Assembly (NCBI GenBank): GCA_963170165.1
Contig: CAUJGQ010000075.1
Coordinates: forward strand, 1 to 38,459
From: Chloroflexota bacterium
GTDB lineage: Bacteria > Chloroflexota > Dehalococcoidia > CAUJGQ01
DNA length: 38,459 bases
Direction: 5' to 3'
Positions 34,049-38,459 of this stretch are shown piece after piece. The stretch's first letter is position 1. Each line of letters opens with the position of its first letter. Under the pieces are notes generated by a model. That model was not told the origin of the DNA and did not search any database. It saw only the letters and a list, made by a program, of their open reading frames with translations. The position numbers and the translations under genes are program-made.

Positions 34049-34951
34049 TCAGGCCGCAGGCGTGCCACAGACGGCGCAGAAGCGCGCATCTGCTGCGAGG
34101 CCACCGCCGCAGGTCCGGCAGAAGCGGGCGGCCTGGGTCTGCAGTGCGGGCTGCGCTTGGGGCGTGGCGTAAGCGGGCGCCGCCCAGCTCTGCGGTGACG
34201 GCTGCTGGCCGCCGTATACCTGCTGCGGCTGCTGAGCGTAGCCCTGCGGCTGGTTGTAGCCGTGCCCTTGCTGGCCGTAACCCTGGGGGGCTGCCTGCGG
34301 CTGCTGGCCATAGAAGCCGGCGGACTGCTGATCGCCGCTCTGGACGGCGACAGGTTCGGCCAAGACCACGTACGTGCTGGCAACTTTGTCGTGCAGGCAC
34401 TGGCGGTCGCGGTCCCACAGCAGCCACAGGGCGTTAACCAAGCCGTATAGTGGCACGATATAGCCGATCACATGCTGGCCGATGATGGAACGCAGTAGCA
34501 TCGGCCCGACACCGGCCGGCGCGCCACTGGCAGTGACGACACGCATCCCCAGCAGCCGCTTGATCGGCGTTTGCCCCTCCGGGGCGAGCATAAACCACCA
34601 CACCCAGTAGGCGATGAACGGTGACATGAACGTCACGACCATCGCCCACACCATGCCAGTGGTCAGCTCATCTTCGTAGTAGTCATTGCCGCTGGAGAGC
34701 ATCATCGCGATTACGATGATCGTGGCGATGACGGCCACAACGGGAATGGCCCCCCACAGCAGCGCGCCCGCGAACCGGCGCCCGACCCCGGCCAGTTGCC
34801 AGCTCGTGCCGGTATGCCCGGCAAGCAGCCCGCAGGCCGGGCAGGTGATCCCCTCAGGCCGGGTGGTGCGGCAGCGCGGGCAGGTGATGGCGGGCATCAT
34901 CTGTGGATACTGCTGCGGATACCCCGGGTATTGCTGCTGCTGTTGATACAT
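34049..34951 (-). CDS. Zinc-ribbon RDD-family membrane protein with Q/Y/P-rich tails (copy 3 of 3)
   Basis: The 300-residue protein starts with a Gln/Tyr/Pro-rich stretch (MYQQQQQYPGYPQQYP), then a zinc ribbon (CPRC...CPACG), the RDD membrane part (GRRFAGALLWGAIPVV, PEGQTPIKRLLGMRVVTASG, DRDRQCLHDKVASTYVV), a long low-complexity Gln/Gly/Tyr/Pro linker of about 80 residues and a C-terminal ribbon (CRTCGG...CAVCGTP). The low-complexity parts are probably disordered. As the first gene of the array it likely carries the promoter. The role is unknown beyond the RDD family. Confidence 0.85.
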   Translation of the reverse strand: MYQQQQQYPGYPQQYPQMMPAITCPRCRTTRPEGITCPACGLLAGHTGTSWQLAGVGRRFAGALLWGAIPVVAVIATIIVIAMMLSSGNDYYEDELTTGMVWAMVVTFMSPFIAYWVWWFMLAPEGQTPIKRLLGMRVVTASGAPAGVGPMLLRSIIGQHVIGYIVPLYGLVNALWLLWDRDRQCLHDKVASTYVVLAEPVAVQSGDQQSAGFYGQQPQAAPQGYGQQGHGYNQPQGYAQQPQQVYGGQQPSPQSWAAPAYATPQAQPALQTQAARFCRTCGGGLAADARFCAVCGTPAA

Positions 34952-35098
34952 CGCCGCACCATGCCCTTCCGTTCAGGCGCCACCGTGTCCGAGAGCCTAC
35001 CACGCCGGATAACGCGCAGAAAGCCCACGTGCGACAGAGGGCGCGTCGTGGTGGCGTTCGCAGGCCGGTCGCTGCGAAACGCCCGGTAGTGCGTATCC

Positions 35099-35731
35099 TC
35101 ATTCGTTGGGTGGCAGACGGCCGGAACAGCGCAGGCCATCGAGAGCCATGGCGATCAGGGTGCCAGCGATGGCGTCGATGGAAAGGCGGCCGTCCTGGTG
35201 GTACCAGCGGGCCAGCCAGTTGCACATGCCGAGCAGGCCAAGGGTCGCTACCTTCGGGTCGAGATCGGGGCGCAACTCCCCGGCGGTGATACCTTCCTCT
35301 ACCAGGCCGCGCAGCGCTGCCTCGTAGGCGCGCGACAACCGCCGGTACTCGGCCTGCTGCTGAGCCGTGCTCGGCGACGTTGCCGGGTTGAGGAACCAAT
35401 GGGAGGACTCGGGGTAATAGCGGTCAAGATGGTGCAGGTGGGCGCGCAGGGCGGTGGCTAGTTTCTCGGCGGGTGTGGCGCTGCCCGCGGCGATCTGCTC
35501 GATCCCTGCGATCAGGCAAGCCGCCCGCTTGCAGTTCACAAGGAAGTACAACTCGGCCTTGCTGGAGACGTGGTAGTACAGGCTGCCCTTGAGGATGCCC
35601 AGCTCGGCGGCAATATCCTCCAGCCGCGCCGCCTCGTAACCCTTGCCGGCGAAGACGCGGGCAGCGGCCTCAATCACCTGTTCACGGTCACGTACCTTGG
35701 TCAACGCCGATGTCCTGTCATCATGTGGCAT
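35099..35731 (-). CDS. TetR-family transcriptional regulator
   Basis: The 210-residue protein has the TetR N-terminal DNA-binding domain: REQVIEAAARVFAGKGYEAARLEDIAAELGILKGSLYYHVSSKAELY (HTH about 36-56). The C-terminal ligand domain resembles regulators of lipid or CoA-thioester catabolism (KstR2/FadR-like: LVEEGITAGELRPDLDPKVATLGLLGMCNWLARWYHQDG). ATG 35731 (MPHDD) gives a typical length; the open frame reaches 35824 but adds an unlikely Cys/Pro-rich start. TATGCT (35737-35742 region on the minus strand) lies very close to this ATG. It is divergent from the peptide ABC unit, so it may control that unit, although its ligand-domain type points more to acyl-CoA sensing. Confidence 0.86.
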   Translation of the reverse strand: MPHDDRTSALTKVRDREQVIEAAARVFAGKGYEAARLEDIAAELGILKGSLYYHVSSKAELYFLVNCKRAACLIAGIEQIAAGSATPAEKLATALRAHLHHLDRYYPESSHWFLNPATSPSTAQQQAEYRRLSRAYEAALRGLVEEGITAGELRPDLDPKVATLGLLGMCNWLARWYHQDGRLSIDAIAGTLIAMALDGLRCSGRLPPNE

Positions 35732-35800
35732 CCAGCATACGCCGTCCCCGGCTTGTCCTGAAACGGGCAAACCCGCATCTGGAACGCGGCACCGACGTGC

Positions 35801-35829
35801 TTGACACTGCGTGAGCCCTGACACACAAT
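35801..35829 (+). promoter_or_regulatory. Promoter for the oligopeptide ABC unit
   Basis: A consensus TTGACA (35801-35806) is followed after exactly 17 bases by CACAAT (35824-35829). Transcription would start near 35836, about 120 bases before the binding-protein ATG. Confidence 0.6.
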
Positions 35830-35954
35830 CGGCCCGAGTCAGATTCTACCGCCGTCTGAAACAAGCGTCAGGGTCCATTGCCGGCAGCAGGGCGTGTGCC
35901 GGCCCAGCATCGGGCTGGGCACGTGGTGAGGGAGTAATGAGGAGGGAGCCAACC

Positions 35955-37694
35955 ATGGAGCGGCAGGTGCGGAGGGCGCTGCTGGGCAGGCGCGCCATGC
36001 TGCGGACGCTCGGCTTGGGCACAGCTGGAGCGTTCGTGGTGGCGTGCGGCGGCGGCGACGACAACAAGGGCGGCAGCGGCGGGCAGCCGGCGACGGGCAA
36101 CACCGGCGGCGCGGCCACAGCCAACCCGGGCGCGGCGGCGGCGGGCGAGCAGCCCAAGCGCGGCGGCCAGTTGCGCTATGTCTGGCAGGGCACGTCTCAT
36201 CTCGACGTGCATCAGGACAGTATCTCTGGCGCCCAGGCGATTGTCAGCGCCGTCTACGACCGGCTGCTGCGCTTCCAGGACAACGAGCAGATCCCGGAGC
36301 CGGATATCGCCGCGGCGATGCCGGAGCAGCCGGATCAGACAACGTTCATCTTCAAGATCCGGCCGAACGTGAAGTTCCACGACAAGGCGCCGGTGAGCGG
36401 ACGGGCACTGACCGCCAAAGACGTCGCGTACAGCCTGAACCGGGCGCGCACCAACGACCCGCTGTTCGTTCATCGCTCCGAACTGATCAACATCGACAAG
36501 CTGGAAGCGGTGGACGACCAAACACTGCGGATGACGACCAAGTCGCCGGACGCGGTCATCCTGACGACGCTGGCCTCTTACCAGTACATCATGATTGCTC
36601 AGGAGACGGTGGAGAAGTTCGGCGACCTCAAGTCCGCCGACGCCGCCATTGGCACCGGTCCCTTCCAGGTCAAGAGCTTTAGCCCCGACACCGGCGCCGA
36701 GCTGGTGCGCCACCCCAACTACTGGGTGGCCGGCCAGCCATATCTGGATACGGTCAAGCAGCTCATCCTCTCCCCAGCCGACGCCTGGTCGCAATTCCTG
36801 GCGGGCAACCTGGAACAGGCGGCGCTGGCGGCGGAGCAGTACGAAGGGCATGAGTCCTTCGACAGCTTCCTCAAGTCCACCAAGCTCAACGCCTACGCCT
36901 ACGACGGCGTCTCGCTCGGTTCGGCCCAGGCGCACTTCATGAACTCGGGCGATCCGATGTTCAAGGACCTGCGCGTGCGCCAGGCGCTGAACCTGCTGGC
37001 CGACCGGCAGCCCCAGCTCAAGTACGGCTGGCCAATCGGCGCCGTGCCCTCCATCGCCCTTGGTTACCAGCACCTGTCCTTCGGCCTGCCCAGGGCCGAG
37101 TACGACAAGCTGCCCGGCTTCCGCACGGGCAAGGCGGAGCGGGACAAGGACATCGCCGACGGGCTGGCGCTGCTCCAGCAGGCGGGCTACACCAAGGACA
37201 ACCCGGCCAAGTGGGAGATCATGGGCTGGTCTGTGCCCAGCCGCACGATCGGCATTGACGAGTTGCAGCTCGCGGCCGAGATGTACAAGAAGGTCTCCGG
37301 CGGTGTGTTGCAGCCGCAGGTGAAGGGGATGGAGTGGGGCGCCTGGAAGCAGGCCGAGGCCCGCTACCAGTTCCAGATGATCTCCTCCGCCTATAGCATG
37401 GGCGCCGACGCCCACGACACGCTCAGCAAGATGTATCACAGCCAGGGTGGCCGCAACTTCGCCCAGTTCAAGGACCCGCAGTTCGACGCCATGCTCGACA
37501 AGGAGCGGGCGATCTTCAACATCGACGAGCGCAAGAAGGCCGTTCAAGACATGCTCCGCTATATCAACGACCAAGCGCGCGTCGCCAACGTCTGGACCGG
37601 CACCGGACCGGCCAAAGGCGCTTCCGTCGCCAATCTCAAGGGACGGCCGGCGCTGTTCGACACCGGTAAGATCGGGCGGTTGCACTTCGTGTAG
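35955..37694 (+). CDS. ABC transporter substrate-binding lipoprotein, peptide/nickel (SBP_bac_5) type
   Basis: The 579-residue protein is the extracellular receptor of an oligopeptide-type importer. Its signal has a twin-arginine-like LGRRAMLRTLGLGTAGAF stretch and a lipobox AFVVAC (C31), then a Gly/Ala/Thr linker. The SBP family 5 blocks are PKRGGQLRYVWQ, DRLLRFQDNEQIPEPDIAAAMPEQPDQTTFIFKIRPNVKFHD, LTAKDVAYSLNRA and GTGPFQVKSFSPDTGAELVRHPNYW. ATG 35955 has GGAGGGAG six bases upstream; ATG 35937 and the frame start at 35811 are less likely. A TTGACA promoter precedes it. The permease gene follows after a 194-base repeat-rich gap. The ligand could be a peptide, nickel complex or sugar. Confidence 0.9.
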   Translation: MERQVRRALLGRRAMLRTLGLGTAGAFVVACGGGDDNKGGSGGQPATGNTGGAATANPGAAAAGEQPKRGGQLRYVWQGTSHLDVHQDSISGAQAIVSAVYDRLLRFQDNEQIPEPDIAAAMPEQPDQTTFIFKIRPNVKFHDKAPVSGRALTAKDVAYSLNRARTNDPLFVHRSELINIDKLEAVDDQTLRMTTKSPDAVILTTLASYQYIMIAQETVEKFGDLKSADAAIGTGPFQVKSFSPDTGAELVRHPNYWVAGQPYLDTVKQLILSPADAWSQFLAGNLEQAALAAEQYEGHESFDSFLKSTKLNAYAYDGVSLGSAQAHFMNSGDPMFKDLRVRQALNLLADRQPQLKYGWPIGAVPSIALGYQHLSFGLPRAEYDKLPGFRTGKAERDKDIADGLALLQQAGYTKDNPAKWEIMGWSVPSRTIGIDELQLAAEMYKKVSGGVLQPQVKGMEWGAWKQAEARYQFQMISSAYSMGADAHDTLSKMYHSQGGRNFAQFKDPQFDAMLDKERAIFNIDERKKAVQDMLRYINDQARVANVWTGTGPAKGASVANLKGRPALFDTGKIGRLHFV

Positions 37695-37696
37695 CT

Positions 37697-37864
37697 GGTC
37701 AGCTGTCAGCTATCGGCGGTCAGCGGGGATTTCCCTCACCCCCAACCCCCTCCGACCGGCCGGGACTGCGTCCCACCGGTCAGGCGTGCGGGAGAGGGGG
37801 AGTGATGGCCGGGGATAGGTATCCTTCGGCTGAACCGCTGAGTGCTGATGGCTGACCGCTGATC
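37697..37864. repeat. Composite foldback repeat between ABC genes
   Basis: The outer arms are TCAGC-rich runs in opposite orientation (37697-37726 and 37831-37864). Inside them, CTCACCCCC (37735-37743) faces GGGGGAGTGA (37796-37805). At the centre is a hairpin GACCGG-cc-GGGAC-tgc-GTCCC-a-CCGGTC (37754-37781). The inner element shares its ends with the one at 21302-21374. No coding frame is present. Confidence 0.6.
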
Positions 37865-37888
37865 ACGCGGACAGGCTGACGAGCTACT

Positions 37889-38459
37889 ATGGGCAAGTAC
37901 TTGGTCCGGCGCCTGCTGATGTCGCTCCTGTCGATGTTCTTGGTGGCGTGCATCGTCTTTGTCGCGGTGCGGCTGATGCCGGGAGATATCGTTGATCAGT
38001 TCTTTCGGGATACCGGCTCCTCACCGGGGCAGGCCGAGCAGCTGCGGAACCGGCTGGGGTTGAATGACCCGGTGTACGTGCAGTTCGGACGCTTCATCCT
38101 CGATGTGGCGCGGCTGGACTTCGGCAAGTCGCTGTGGACCGGCCAGACGATCCTCGACATGCTCAAGACGCGCGCGCCCGTCACGCTGGAGCTGACGCTG
38201 CTGTCGCTGCTGCTCGGCACCACGATTGGTGTGCCGCTGGGGGTGTTACTCGGCGGTGTTGCGCGGCTCGCCGTTCGACTACGTCACCCGCGTCCTGTCG
38301 ATCATGAGCATCTCCGTGCCCTTCTTCTGGATCGCCATCCTCACCGTGGCGGTGCCGGCGTATTACTGGCGCTGGTCGCCGCCGATCGGCTACGTCGAGT
38401 TCCTGGACAGCCCGGTGGAAAACCTCAAGCGCTTCGCCATCCCGGCGCTGGTGCTGGCG
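37889..38459 (+). CDS. ABC transporter permease, DppB-like (partial, apparent frameshift)
   Basis: ATG 37889 opens a gene typical of peptide/nickel ABC permeases: MGKYLVRRLLMSLLSMFLVACIVFVAVRLMPGDI, then LRNRLGLNDPVYVQFGRFI, LDFGKSLWTG and RAPVTLELTLLSLLLGTTIGVPLGVL. Near 38249 the conserved sequence moves to the +1 frame, where SAVLRGSPFDYVTRVLSIMSIS and PFFWIAILTV continue the family pattern to the window end. A single extra base (the C at 38249) would explain it. Both frames stay open to 38459, so the gene also runs off the window. Whether this is a mutation, a sequencing error or recoding cannot be told here. It would pair with the upstream binding protein. Confidence 0.8.
   Translation, partial: MGKYLVRRLLMSLLSMFLVACIVFVAVRLMPGDIVDQFFRDTGSSPGQAEQLRNRLGLNDPVYVQFGRFILDVARLDFGKSLWTGQTILDMLKTRAPVTLELTLLSLLLGTTIGVPLGVLLGGVARLAVRLRHPRPVDHEHLRALLLDRHPHRGGAGVLLALVAADRLRRVPGQPGGKPQALRHPGAGAG

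Noticed and set aside
35868-37685. Minus-strand frame of 605 codons opposite the peptide-binding protein gene
   Set aside because: The product is low in recognisable motifs and lies entirely antisense to an SBP_bac_5 lipoprotein with promoter, ribosome binding site and conserved domain.

Overview
The window is very GC-rich with dense, mostly short-spaced genes on both strands, Gram-positive-style ribosome binding sites, GTG starts, lipoproteins with Tat-like or Sec signals, and families typical of Chloroflexota (oligopeptide ABC transporters, STAND/LuxR regulators, DUF1848, RDD proteins with zinc ribbons, CaiB/BaiF CoA-transferases, epoxide hydrolases). My best guess, by inference from gene content and style and not from a marker gene, is a chromosomal segment of a Chloroflexota bacterium, perhaps Thermomicrobia/Sphaerobacter-like. 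No rRNA, tRNA, CRISPR, prophage or intact insertion sequence is visible.

Layout. 1-371: two tandem genes for tiny aromatic proteins followed by a good intrinsic terminator. 398-1444 (-): adenosine deaminase. 1837-2829 (+): DUF1848 protein. 2917-7820 (-): a run of hydrolase-like or surface genes (amidase, tyrosine-phosphatase-like protein, divergent M19 dipeptidase, exported parallel beta-helix protein). 7907-8865: DinB-like protein and a small acidic protein. 8991-13033 (-): a two-gene SbcD/SbcC (YhaO/YhaN-like) unit. 13427-15443 (-): substrate-binding lipoprotein and FecCD permease without an ATPase. 15554-16446 (-): a secreted or membrane-anchored guanyl-specific RNase with its barstar inhibitor. 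16523-21259 (+): CoA-transferase, then an epoxide hydrolase / MFS efflux / alpha-beta hydrolase cassette. 21599-22567 (+): Acg-type nitroreductase. 22591-24080 (-): unknown lipoprotein and UbiA prenyltransferase. 24232-25173 (+): PRPP synthetase, preceded by a terminator-like hairpin inside its own leader. 25560-27881 (+): STAND ATPase with TPR-like region and LuxR HTH. 28031-28927: membrane-anchored protein of unknown function and an HTH remnant. 28968-32276 (+): MFS exporter, HAD-like protein, exported 5'-nucleotidase. 32607-34951 (-): three tandem zinc-ribbon/RDD membrane proteins. 35099-35731 (-): TetR regulator. 35955-38459 (+): peptide-type ABC binding lipoprotein and the start of its permease, which carries an apparent frameshift.

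How genes work together. Clear functional pairs are the RNase with barstar (ATGA overlap), SbcD with the SbcC-like ATPase, the FecCD permease with its binding protein, the oligopeptide binding protein with its permease, and the epoxide hydrolase with efflux and hydrolase genes. Much of the rest is ordinary chromosomal gene content.

The most notable non-standard signals are: the tandem micro-proteins, whose nucleotide differences are almost all synonymous; the prs leader attenuator candidate; the RNase/barstar module; the three-gene zinc-ribbon RDD array; the membrane-inserted SMC-like ATPase; and several families of intergenic inverted or dispersed repeats.
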